This document shows, in pieces, positions 55,474-62,019 of a stretch of 62,019 nt of DNA. Numbering within the stretch: the first letter of the stretch is position 1; the number at the start of each line of letters is the position of its first letter. The position numbers were made by a program, and so were the translations under genes. The notes under the pieces were generated by a model that worked only from the letters and a program-made list of their open reading frames with translations, was not told where the DNA came from and did no database searches. Source of the stretch: an uncultured Acidobacteriota bacterium (lineage in GTDB: Bacteria; Acidobacteriota; Blastocatellia; RBC074); NCBI GenBank assembly GCA_902825875.1, contig CADECP010000041.1, forward strand, positions 1 through 62,019. Direction: 5' to 3'.

Positions 55474-56241
55474 ATGTCCGGATATTCCTCATCAGTTTTG
55501 CTTCACAAAGAAATGCAGCGGTCGAATCGTCCGCTTTGGTTGGAATCGTTTGTCGGCTTGGATTGGATGGCCTTGCACGCGGCTCCGGTCTATTACGGTT
55601 TGGGAGTTCCGCGCGGCGACGGTTCGGCAGTAATTGTCATTCCGGGATTTTTAGGCACGGATCATTACTTGTGGGAAATGAATTTGTGGCTGCGGCGCAT
55701 CGGTTACAAACCGTATATGTCCGGCATAGGCTGGAACGCGGACTGTCTGAACAGTTTAGTCGAACGGTTGGCTGTGACGTTGGACAAAGCCTTTGAAGAG
55801 ACTGTCGGCAAAGTTCATCTGATTGGCCACAGTTTGGGAGGCATTTTGGCGCGGTCGGCGGCTGTGCGTTGGCCAAACAAAGTCGCTTCGGTTGTCGCGC
55901 TTGGTTCGCCGTTTCGTGGAGTTTGTTCGCATCCGATTGTGCTGGAAATGGCCGACCGCGTCCGCGAACGCGCTAAAATCAAACATCGCCAGGAAACTCA
56001 TCCCGGATGTTTCACCACGGTTTGTAGCTGTGATTCCGTTGCTGCCTTGAACATTCATTTGCCAACTTCAGTGCCGAACACCGCTGTATACACCAAGACG
56101 GATGGCGTGGTTGATTGGCGGTACTGTATTAACGACGACCCAGCCACCAATGTCGAAGTGCAGGGAACTCACGTCGGATTGGCGTTCAATCATCAAGTTT
56201 ACAAGATAATTGCCGAACAATTGCACTCAGCCGGGAGTTGA
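55474..56241 (+). CDS. Lipase-like alpha/beta hydrolase
   Basis: The 255-aa product begins at ATG 55474 after GGAGAGG. An HG-type oxyanion element is replaced by VIVIPGFLG, the nucleophile is in LIGHSLGGI, the acid in YTKTDGVVDW and His in GTHVGLAFN. It resembles triacylglycerol lipases/esterases that act on long-chain esters and is paired with the WS/DGAT gene, so may turn over the same stored lipid. No signal peptide is evident. Confidence 0.85.
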   Translation: MSGYSSSVLLHKEMQRSNRPLWLESFVGLDWMALHAAPVYYGLGVPRGDGSAVIVIPGFLGTDHYLWEMNLWLRRIGYKPYMSGIGWNADCLNSLVERLAVTLDKAFEETVGKVHLIGHSLGGILARSAAVRWPNKVASVVALGSPFRGVCSHPIVLEMADRVRERAKIKHRQETHPGCFTTVCSCDSVAALNIHLPTSVPNTAVYTKTDGVVDWRYCINDDPATNVEVQGTHVGLAFNHQVYKIIAEQLHSAGS

Positions 56242-56439
56242 CTGCTTCAAATTCCAGCTTTGAAAACTTAGGCTGTGTCGGTTATTGCTGGAAAATTAAT
56301 CTCAGGTTTTTCTCCTTGCTCTTGTCAGACGTTTGCCTACGACCGGTTAGTTGGGTAAAGTGACCTACCTCCGTGAAACGTAGCGCCCTCACACTGCGCT
56401 GCAACCTCACAACCAATTGCCCCAGACCGGTTTCTTGAA

Positions 56440-58065
56440 ATGTTAGGCAAGACCATAGGCAATTACCGCATCGTCACCGAACTCGCCAAAGGTGGAATGG
56501 GAGCAGTTTATCGCGCTCATCATCTGCATCTGCCGCGCGAAGTCGTCGTCAAATCCATTCAACTCGAATCATTTTCCGAATCCGCTCAGGAATTGTTGCG
56601 AGCCAGATTTCGCCGCGAAGCGTTCATTCAATCCCAGTTCGATCATCCCAACATAGTCCGCGTTCTGGAATTTTTTGAAGCCAGAGACAATTACTATCTG
56701 GTGATGGAATACGTTCCCGGAGTCAGTTTGCGCGAACTGCTGGACAAACAGGGAATCCCCGCTGCCAAACAAGCCGTGCATCTGTTCAAACAGATTCTTT
56801 CGGCGTTGGATTACGCACACAACTTCAACTTTCTGGACGAAGCGGGAAATCGTCAGCGTGGAATTATTCACCGCGACATCAATCCGTCGAACTTGCTGTT
56901 GGACAATAATGGCCGCATCAAAATCGCCGATTTCGGAACGGTCAAAGCGACTGGCGCGACGCGGTTGACGCAAATCGGGTTTCATCCGGGAACTCTGGAA
57001 TATATGTCGCCCGAACAATTGCGCGGAGGCGAGATTGATTGGCGGTCGGATATTTACAGTGTCGGCGTGACATTTTACGAAATACTGACCGGACAATTGC
57101 CGTTTCCTATGACTGAAGACGGGGCGGATTGGGAAGTGCGAAAAGGGCATATCGAATTGCCGCCGCCGCCGATTCAAAAACACAATCCGAACGTTCCTGC
57201 CGATTTGGCGGCGATGGTCATGCGCGCTTTGCAAAAATCGCCCGAAGCAAGATACCAATCAGCCGCAGAGTTTTTGAAAGCCATCAACGGTTTCAAACTG
57301 GTAGAGGATTCCGCCAAAAAGAAACAACGTGGTCACGCGCGCAAATTCAGCAAGTTCAAACCGGCATTTGCCAGCCCTGTTATCAAGCTTGACCCGGCGT
57401 TGTTTCCTCAACGATTGGAAAGCCTGTTCGAGGCAAGTAGTTCTGCAATGGTTCCGGTTGCGCCGCGACCACTGGCGAATTTACACGCAAGAACGCCTAT
57501 TGCTCCAAAAACGCCGGGCAGAAATTTTCAGAATGCTTATCTCACCAGATCGGATTTCCCTTCGACAACCAGCAGCGGATTGCTGAAACGGATTGCCCCT
57601 TTGATTGCTCAGTACAAATTTGGTCGGGCGACGATTCTTCAGGCGTCGTTGTTGTTCGGCGCGGCATTGGTTTTGATTCTGTTTTCGTTGGATAACCAAA
57701 AGCCTGATTTGCAGCACGCAATGGCAAATTTGGATGGTGTTTCGGCAACAAAAAGCTCCACGTCGTCGCTTCGTTCCGCCCAAGACCTGGAAACGCAGGA
57801 ACGTTACGACGATGCGATTCTGGCTTACGAATCGGTTCTCTTCCAAAGTCCAAAAGAAGAAGAGCGCGATGGTTTGACGATGAAAATCATGCAGCTTCGC
57901 ACGTTTCAAACCTTGCTCGAAGCCGGTCGAATCGCCGAACGCGGCGAACGATTTCTGGCCGCTCGGCAGCATTATTTTGAAGCCTTGCAGATTCGACCCG
58001 ATTCGGAAATCGCCCGAACCCGACTGGCGGAAATCGAGCAAAGATTGACTCAGCCACTGCGTTGA
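56440..58065 (+). CDS. Second membrane Ser/Thr kinase, with N for K in the catalytic loop
   Basis: A paralogue of the kinase at 26936: same glycine loop (GNYRIVTELAKGGMGAVY), Lys38, Glu60, HRD at 144-146, DFG 164-166 and YMSPEQ. The catalytic loop reads HRDINPSN: Lys148, which helps phosphate transfer in most Ser/Thr kinases, is Asn. Then a linker, a transmembrane segment (TILQASLLFGAALVLILFSL) and a TPR-like tail (LETQERYDDAILAYESVLFQ, RFLAARQHYFEALQIRPDS). Activity may be reduced or atypical, so it is best called a kinase-like receptor. The 198 bases before it show no clear signal. Confidence 0.93.
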   Translation: MLGKTIGNYRIVTELAKGGMGAVYRAHHLHLPREVVVKSIQLESFSESAQELLRARFRREAFIQSQFDHPNIVRVLEFFEARDNYYLVMEYVPGVSLRELLDKQGIPAAKQAVHLFKQILSALDYAHNFNFLDEAGNRQRGIIHRDINPSNLLLDNNGRIKIADFGTVKATGATRLTQIGFHPGTLEYMSPEQLRGGEIDWRSDIYSVGVTFYEILTGQLPFPMTEDGADWEVRKGHIELPPPPIQKHNPNVPADLAAMVMRALQKSPEARYQSAAEFLKAINGFKLVEDSAKKKQRGHARKFSKFKPAFASPVIKLDPALFPQRLESLFEASSSAMVPVAPRPLANLHARTPIAPKTPGRNFQNAYLTRSDFPSTTSSGLLKRIAPLIAQYKFGRATILQASLLFGAALVLILFSLDNQKPDLQHAMANLDGVSATKSSTSSLRSAQDLETQERYDDAILAYESVLFQSPKEEERDGLTMKIMQLRTFQTLLEAGRIAERGERFLAARQHYFEALQIRPDSEIARTRLAEIEQRLTQPLR

Positions 58066-58114
58066 TGCCGTTCGCTGAAAACGAATCCCCCAGCAGCGAT
58101 CCTTTCCACAATTC

Positions 58115-58152
58115 AAAAAGCCGCAGGGAGTTATGCTCCGTGCGGCTTTTTT
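58115..58152 (+). terminator. Rho-independent terminator after the second kinase
   Basis: A 16-base stem with one mismatch (aaaaagccgcagggag / ctccgtgcggcttttt) and a loop ttatg, followed by T6. It lies 50 bases after the kinase stop and is the most classical terminator in the window. Confidence 0.85.
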
Positions 58153-58190
58153 CCTGCGTTTTTCCAGATCAGCTCCACGCAAGACGCATC

Positions 58191-58366
58191 GTGTCAGTAG
58201 CCCGACCGCTAGGTCGGTATTCTCGGCGTGTATAAATTATCCGGCGCTATTGGCCTGTAAATATGGGACAATTTTCCAAATTGTCCCATACACCAAAGTG
58301 AAAGCCGACCTAGTGGGGCTGGAGTTTGGTGAAAAATTGCCTTGCTGACGCGCGGGCTACTGACAC
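58191..58366. mobile_element. 176-bp nested inverted-repeat element (MITE-like), non-coding
   Basis: The ends are perfect 14-base inverted repeats (gtgtcagtagcccg / cgggctactgacac). A second inverted pair (ctaggtcgg / ccgacctag) lies inside, and a central palindrome tatgggacaattt...aaattgtcccata has 13-base arms. No ORF is credible inside. Its right tip recurs alone at 49668. Together with the TIGR03437 tail it fills the gap from the terminator to the HNH gene (58066-58550). Confidence 0.7.
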
Positions 58367-58382
58367 CTGCCAAAGTCCTGGG

Positions 58383-58536
58383 CTATTTGATTCTGGCTTT
58401 GACCGTGTTGGAGGTTTTGCCGTCCGCCGTCAGCGCGATGCTAATTTCACCGCTCCCGGCCAGCGAAGGAACCAGCCACACATTGCATTGATCCAAACCG
58501 ACAAACTCGCCTTGCGCTCCGGCAAACAGGATTTCG
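58383..58536 (-). pseudogene. TIGR03437 domain tail, remnant A
   Basis: Read on the minus strand, about 50 codons encode EILFAGAQGEFVGLDQCN...SGEISIALTADGKTS...KARIK and a TAG stop, the end of the TIGR03437 C-terminal domain of Acidobacteria proteins. Upstream of residue EILF the sequence switches into DNA next to the HNH stop, so this is a truncated copy. It is 153 bases of ungapped similarity to remnant C at 59563-59715. Confidence 0.8.
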
Positions 58537-58550
58537 GTGGCTGCTATGCA

Positions 58551-58997
58551 TTACTTTGGCTGTCGGCGTTTGACTGAAACTGACTTGGGAGTGATGGCAG
58601 GATGGAAAAAGCCTTCTTCAATTAAAGCCTGGCGCAAAGTGGCGCGGTGGGAAAGATTGATTTCCAACACAGCGATTGTCGCGCGGCCAATCGCTGTCAG
58701 CCCAGCCAGCCAAGCGCCTTCCCAATGAAAATGCTCTGCCCAGGAATCGCGGCGAGGGTTAAACAGCCGGACAATTCGACCGGTTTTGGAATCGCGCCCG
58801 GCAATATTTGGCCCTTTGTGGCTGTTGCAGGAAAAACATGCCAACGCCAGATTCCGCGCCACCGTTTGCCCGCCATGCTTGCGAGCCAGAACGTGATCAA
58901 TTTGAAATGGAAGTTCGTCGTATTCGGCAGGCATCCGGCAGTATTCACAAATTCGCTGAGCACGCCGCCAGACCAGATTTTCAAGCTTGGAGTTCAT
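58551..58997 (-). CDS. HNH endonuclease
   Basis: The 148-aa product has an HNH domain with two Cys pairs: ICEYCRMP, then FQIDHVLARKHGGQ (His of the beta-strand), NLALACFSCNSHKGPN (Asn and His). The C-terminal half is helical. It is a likely DNA nuclease. Six bases separate it from the 107-aa gene upstream, so the two form a pair. The pair lies between remnants of a TIGR03437 gene. Confidence 0.9.
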   Translation of the reverse strand: MNSKLENLVWRRAQRICEYCRMPAEYDELPFQIDHVLARKHGGQTVARNLALACFSCNSHKGPNIAGRDSKTGRIVRLFNPRRDSWAEHFHWEGAWLAGLTAIGRATIAVLEINLSHRATLRQALIEEGFFHPAITPKSVSVKRRQPK

Positions 58998-59003
58998 CGG
59001 GTG

Positions 59004-59327
59004 TCAATGCGCGGCACGAGCTTTTTTGAGCGCCTGTCTCGCTTTGGACTTCATCAACGACAACACGTGGCCGACTCGTTCGTAATTGTCCAGCTCAATG
59101 TGCTCATCCAGCGTCAGCATTCCCGCGCGAGCCTTCTCCGCTAACTCCTGCATGCGTTCAATGTCTGGCTGTGGAAACGTCATCGTCAAAATGTAACGAG
59201 CCGCTTCCGCTGATAATTCAACGCCCACCGGATCAAGCAGCCGCCCCCACAACGCAGCTTCGTTCTTGCTGATTGCCGCTGCCTCTTGCCTGGAAATTTT
59301 CGACGCTACTTGTTTGGTTGCTTGCAT
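59004..59327 (-). CDS. Small helical protein paired with HNH endonuclease (107 aa)
   Basis: The product (ATG 59327) is charged and helical: ISKNEAALWGRLLDPVGVEL, ILTMTFPQPDIERMQELAEK, LTLDEHIELDNYERVGHVLS and a basic end KSKARQALKKARAAH. From memory, similar small proteins often precede such HNH genes in Acidobacteriota and Planctomycetes, but I cannot search. An antitoxin, regulator or DNA-targeting subunit are all possible. The longer frame from 59498 crosses repeat DNA and is rejected. Confidence 0.7.
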   Translation of the reverse strand: MQATKQVASKISRQEAAAISKNEAALWGRLLDPVGVELSAEAARYILTMTFPQPDIERMQELAEKARAGMLTLDEHIELDNYERVGHVLSLMKSKARQALKKARAAH

Positions 59328-59385
59328 AGCCCGGATTCTATACTTCTTCGTTTTCAGAAAGGAAGCGAACACCTGCCTTTTGCTT

Positions 59386-59446
59386 ACTTGATTCTGGCTT
59401 TGACCGTGTTGGAGGTTTTGCCATGTGCTCCGGCAAGCGGGGCTTT
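59386..59446 (-). pseudogene. TIGR03437 tail, remnant B with internal deletion
   Basis: On the plus strand, 59386-59422 repeats the last 37 bases of the tail found in remnants A and C (…gattctggctttgaccgtgt…). It then jumps to tgctccggcaagcgg, resembling the far part of the tail (gcgctccggcaaac) with about 100 bases missing. Confidence 0.6.
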
Positions 59447-59463
59447 CGGCCTCCGCCATGCTT

Positions 59464-59551
59464 GTAGTTCCGCCTTCAGGCGGCAGCGAGGCTCTCAAGC
59501 CGCCAACGGTATGGCTCGTGCCGAGCCGCAGCCGCCTGAAGGCGGAACTAC
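59464..59551. repeat. Short inverted-repeat element of 'ccgcctgaaggcgg' type
   Basis: Perfect 21-base arms (gtagttccgccttcaggcgg, plus c, and complement) enclose 46 bases. Each arm also contains an internal palindrome ccgcctgaaggcgg. No coding capacity. It lies between remnants B and C. Confidence 0.8.
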
Positions 59552-59561
59552 GAACGCGAAA

Positions 59562-59753
59562 TTATTTGATTCTGGCTTTGACCGTGTTGGAGGTTTTGCC
59601 GTCCACCGTCAGAGCGATGCTGATTTCGCCGCTCCCCGCCAGCGAAGGCGCCAGCCGAACATTGCATTGATCCAAACCGACAAATTCGCTTTGCGCTCCG
59701 GCAAACAGAACTTCGACGTCCGCGCCATTGATCGTCACTTTGACGTTGTTCAA
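59562..59753 (-). pseudogene. TIGR03437 domain tail, remnant C
   Basis: Longest of the three remnants (63 codons): VKVTINGADVEVLFAGAQ, SEFVGLDQCNV, then LAGSGEISIALTVDGKTS and a TAA stop. The frame closes upstream at a TAA near 59783, with a few further family-like residues, and no start. In TIGR03437 proteins this is the C-terminal end of a much longer chain, so it is a decayed fragment. Confidence 0.8.
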
Positions 59754-59804
59754 TCCGCTGTGATGGCGAAAGCCTTGTTACACAACATAAAGCAACAATG
59801 GCTT

Positions 59805-60398
59805 TCAATTTTTGCCTGGCTCGGTTTTGATTTTTCTACGTCCAAAACGCTTGTTGAAATAATCGAATTCTTCTAGCGGTAAATAACGCTGTCCTGTATA
59901 AAGGGCCGCACGATTACCTATCTTTATATTCCCTTCTTCATCAACCTCTGATAATGGCCAAAGAATGTTTTCCTCTTTGCCAGGGTTGAACCAACCAATT
60001 TCAGGTGGGAGATCAGCTATGCGCTTGTCTTTAATGTTTATGTTAAAGATATAGCGAATTAGCACGTAAATTTTCCCCTTCTCGTTAGCTTCAAATGTGC
60101 CTTCCGAAAAGTGATGTGAGTAGTATGAGTTTACTGCTTGCCTAATATTTTCAGTGTTATATGCTGAAATCTTCTTTAAGCACGCTCCAAGTTTTACTTG
60201 CATTTCGTCGTTGAAAACATAGGTTGGATAAGAGTCCCACCAAGAAGGGCAGGAATCAATAAGGTCAACAATTTCAGCAACCTGCTTGTTTTCTTGGAGA
60301 TGAATCTTTTCATTAGCGCTGTCATTGCGTTCAGATGTACAAGCAATAAAAGCAATTAAGCCTACGGTAAGGAAAAATCTTATTGTTATACTTTTCAT
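59805..60398 (-). CDS. Small lipoprotein following the RHS gene, candidate immunity protein
   Basis: The 197-aa product has a lipobox (IAFIAC, Cys about 20) and an AT-rich gene sequence unlike the neighbours. The mature part is helical with Trp/Tyr-rich motifs (SCPSWWDSYPTYVFNDE, VNSYYSHHFSEGTFEANEKG, PEIGWFNPGKEENILW). No family is recognised. It begins 18 bases after the RHS stop on the same strand, the usual place for an immunity gene of a polymorphic toxin. A lipid-anchored periplasmic immunity protein would fit an effector acting on the envelope; this is inference. Confidence 0.65.
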   Translation of the reverse strand: MKSITIRFFLTVGLIAFIACTSERNDSANEKIHLQENKQVAEIVDLIDSCPSWWDSYPTYVFNDEMQVKLGACLKKISAYNTENIRQAVNSYYSHHFSEGTFEANEKGKIYVLIRYIFNINIKDKRIADLPPEIGWFNPGKEENILWPLSEVDEEGNIKIGNRAALYTGQRYLPLEEFDYFNKRFGRRKIKTEPGKN

Positions 60399-60416
60399 AT
60401 TCCTCTCTCGCTATAA

Positions 60417-62018
60417 CTAAGGGGTTACAGAGAATGTAGGTTTAGGGTAATTATCTGTGGGACTTGTGCAGTCCCATGAATAATCAAGGGTCCGTTTCTG
60501 CCCTGCTGATTCATTCCAGCCTTGCGGCATGTTATTGCCTGGCCTATTTGGCAGCCCATAAGCATCAGATTCATTTCCGTTCCAGCTTGAAGGGCTAGGA
60601 GTTAGCTCATCGTTCCAGACAAAACTAACTGTTGCAGATATATGAAAACTACCTTTGGTTCCACGAGCAGCACTATAAAAAGCCATAAATCTGTCGCCGC
60701 TAAACACTAATCCGTTTACAACTTGCCAAGCTTCATAAAAATCTTTGGTGTACTTCACTGGCTTTCCATTATCATCTAGCACGACATTGCCTTTAGCATC
60801 TTTAACTTCAAAAGACGATTTTATATGCTGGACTATCCAGCCATTGATTCCTCCTTGTAAATTTACGCCTCCAAACAATTGCCAATTGACTACGTAATTA
60901 ACCCCGGCGCAAGTATCAACTTTTCGCTTACTTGTGTCTTCAAAAAAATATAACTGAGGCTTAATTCGTATTTGCGAGGAAGCACCATTGCCGCTATTCC
61001 CACCACTATAATAACCCGTTGAATTAACAACTCCTACCCCGCCAGAGCAGTTATAAACCGGGACGCCGACGGAATTAAACCCAGTGAGTGCCCAAGTTCC
61101 GCCATTGCTACGACAGATGCTTTGTGCGAGCGCATCTTGCCATTGTTGAGGTGTTTCACCTGTTGGGTCAATAAAATTGACAGGGTCGTTATACACGTAA
61201 CTGTAGCGATTGAGGCTCCCTGGCTGTTTTGTATTTGCTGCCTTCAATCCTGCTGGATCCGGTGTCAGGAACCTTCCTCTTGAAGAGTTATACATCCGCG
61301 CCTGGGCATAATCCAAGCCCGTTGCGGAGTCTCGCTCATACCCCGTGAACTTCTTCGAGTTTAGGTTGGTGTTGCCCGATCCTGACCATTCGGTCAGCGA
61401 CGCTCCGTAAGGATCAAATTGGCCTTTATACGTCAGGTTGCCGCTGGCGTCGGTCATCGCTCTTGAGTTGCCCAGATGGTTGGTGTGCAGCCAGTAAAAT
61501 TGCCCGTCCGTAGCCTGCATCGCTACGAGTTTGCTGCCGGAATAGACATACGCCCGCTGGACGCTGCTGGAGTTCACTTCCATCACCGACTGGCCCAGCT
61601 TCGACGAGTAGACGTAATAGGTCGTCGCTCCGCCTTCGGCCTTTTTCACCCGCTTGCCGTCGCCGTCGTAGCCGTAGCTGCTCGTTCCTCCGCTCGCCGT
61701 CTTCAGCCGGTTGGCTCCGTCGTAGCTGTAACTTTGCCCAGCGCCTACGGTCATGTTGCCCGCCGCGTCGTACGTATAGCCGAAATTCTGGCTGTCGGTG
61801 TCAATCCGATTGGTTGCGGGCGCTCCGCTGGCGTTGGTCTGGTAATTCAGCGTCAAGCCCGAAAAGTTCGTGATGTTACCGAATGGATCGTGCTGATAAT
61901 TGCGGCTGAAGGCATTCGCCGTCGCATTGGTCAGCCGGTTGTAATTGTCGTAGGTATACGTGGCCGAGTAAGCCGTATCAATGTTATCCGTAATCTGGCG
62001 GATGCGGTTGTTGTTCTT
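60417..62018 (-). CDS. RHS-repeat protein, C-terminal part with unknown tip domain (partial)
   Basis: The gene is cut by the window edge: the frame is open to 62018 and reads YTYDNYNRLTNATANAF, FGYTYDAAGNMTVGAG and other YD-repeats. The RHS core ends with YERDSATGLDYAQARMYNSS, GRFLTPDPAGL and YVYNDPVNFIDPTGE, after which about 245 residues form a tip with no family I recognise (AWQVVNGLVFSGDRF, DYSWDCTS). The tip DNA (about 60417-61157) is visibly more AT-rich than the core, typical for swapped toxin tips. RHS proteins encapsulate and release C-terminal toxins. The next gene is the lipoprotein. Confidence 0.88.
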   Translation of the reverse strand, partial: KNNNRIRQITDNIDTAYSATYTYDNYNRLTNATANAFSRNYQHDPFGNITNFSGLTLNYQTNASGAPATNRIDTDSQNFGYTYDAAGNMTVGAGQSYSYDGANRLKTASGGTSSYGYDGDGKRVKKAEGGATTYYVYSSKLGQSVMEVNSSSVQRAYVYSGSKLVAMQATDGQFYWLHTNHLGNSRAMTDASGNLTYKGQFDPYGASLTEWSGSGNTNLNSKKFTGYERDSATGLDYAQARMYNSSRGRFLTPDPAGLKAANTKQPGSLNRYSYVYNDPVNFIDPTGETPQQWQDALAQSICRSNGGTWALTGFNSVGVPVYNCSGGVGVVNSTGYYSGGNSGNGASSQIRIKPQLYFFEDTSKRKVDTCAGVNYVVNWQLFGGVNLQGGINGWIVQHIKSSFEVKDAKGNVVLDDNGKPVKYTKDFYEAWQVVNGLVFSGDRFMAFYSAARGTKGSFHISATVSFVWNDELTPSPSSWNGNESDAYGLPNRPGNNMPQGWNESAGQKRTLDYSWDCTSPTDNYPKPTFSVTP

Positions 62019-62019
62019 G

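Noticed and set aside
56242..56439. A riboswitch or structured leader before the second kinase
   Set aside because: No conserved stem set or known motif could be found by eye in the 198 bases.
59004..59498. Long version of the 107-aa gene
   Set aside because: The added 57 codons come from the ccgcctgaaggcgg repeat and remnant B; no ribosome site.

Overview
The window is bacterial chromosome: Gram-negative type lipoboxes and signal peptides, dense genes, GC a little above one half, one tRNA and no rRNA. The best guess is Acidobacteriota, possibly class Blastocatellia. This rests on tails of the TIGR03437 family (first described in Solibacter), Hanks-type kinases with a membrane segment and TPR-like tail, RHS proteins and abundant intergenic palindromes. 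There is no 16S gene, so the placement is inference.

Layout. 1-9,930: an alpha/beta hydrolase, a 773-aa protein with a possible JAMM-like end, SMC, a ferritin-like desaturase relative, a small membrane protein, an FKBP isomerase and tRNA-Gln(CTG). 10,150-20,100 (+): an exported protein, a NarL-type response regulator, a SWIM-SNF2 helicase, RidA, a SurA/PrsA-like lipoprotein, an ABC-F ATPase followed by a YbaK deacylase, and an EVE protein. 20,120-26,080 (-): M20 dipeptidase, amidohydrolase-CIA30, a TlpA-like thioredoxin and two cysteine-rich exported proteins. 26,160-31,170 (-): three exported proteins, a receptor-like Ser/Thr kinase and an FHA protein that read as one signalling locus. 31,270-38,820: two SMP-30-type proteins, a GlcG-cupin fusion, a spondin_N protein, and a subtilisin-CBM48 / 62-aa protein / aquaporin operon that starts at 40,317.

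40,620-46,140 (+) is the most striking region. OlsB- and OlsA-like acyltransferases (ornithine-lipid type) lead an almost gapless operon with a DinB-like protein, a three-domain fusion (alpha/beta hydrolase, DedA/VTT membrane domain, ATP-grasp) and an exported HExxH peptidase. It is followed by a polyhydroxyalkanoate (PHA) block: a PhaR-type regulator, a 36-bp palindromic operator candidate over a promoter, a short-chain dehydrogenase and a phasin-like protein with an exact 48-residue repeat. 48,600-58,070 carries an acetyltransferase, a deazaflavin-type reductase, a CYP102-like P450-reductase fusion, a DSP-type phosphatase, a WS/DGAT acyltransferase, a lipase-like hydrolase and a second kinase.

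The right end is accessory: a 176-bp inverted-repeat element, an HNH nuclease with a 107-aa partner between duplicated TIGR03437 gene tails, and the 3' part of an RHS gene whose AT-richer tip is followed by a small lipoprotein gene, like an effector-immunity pair. Palindromes of several families recur between genes, and three appear to have entered coding sequences in frame (helicase, CYP102 linker, possibly ABC-F).
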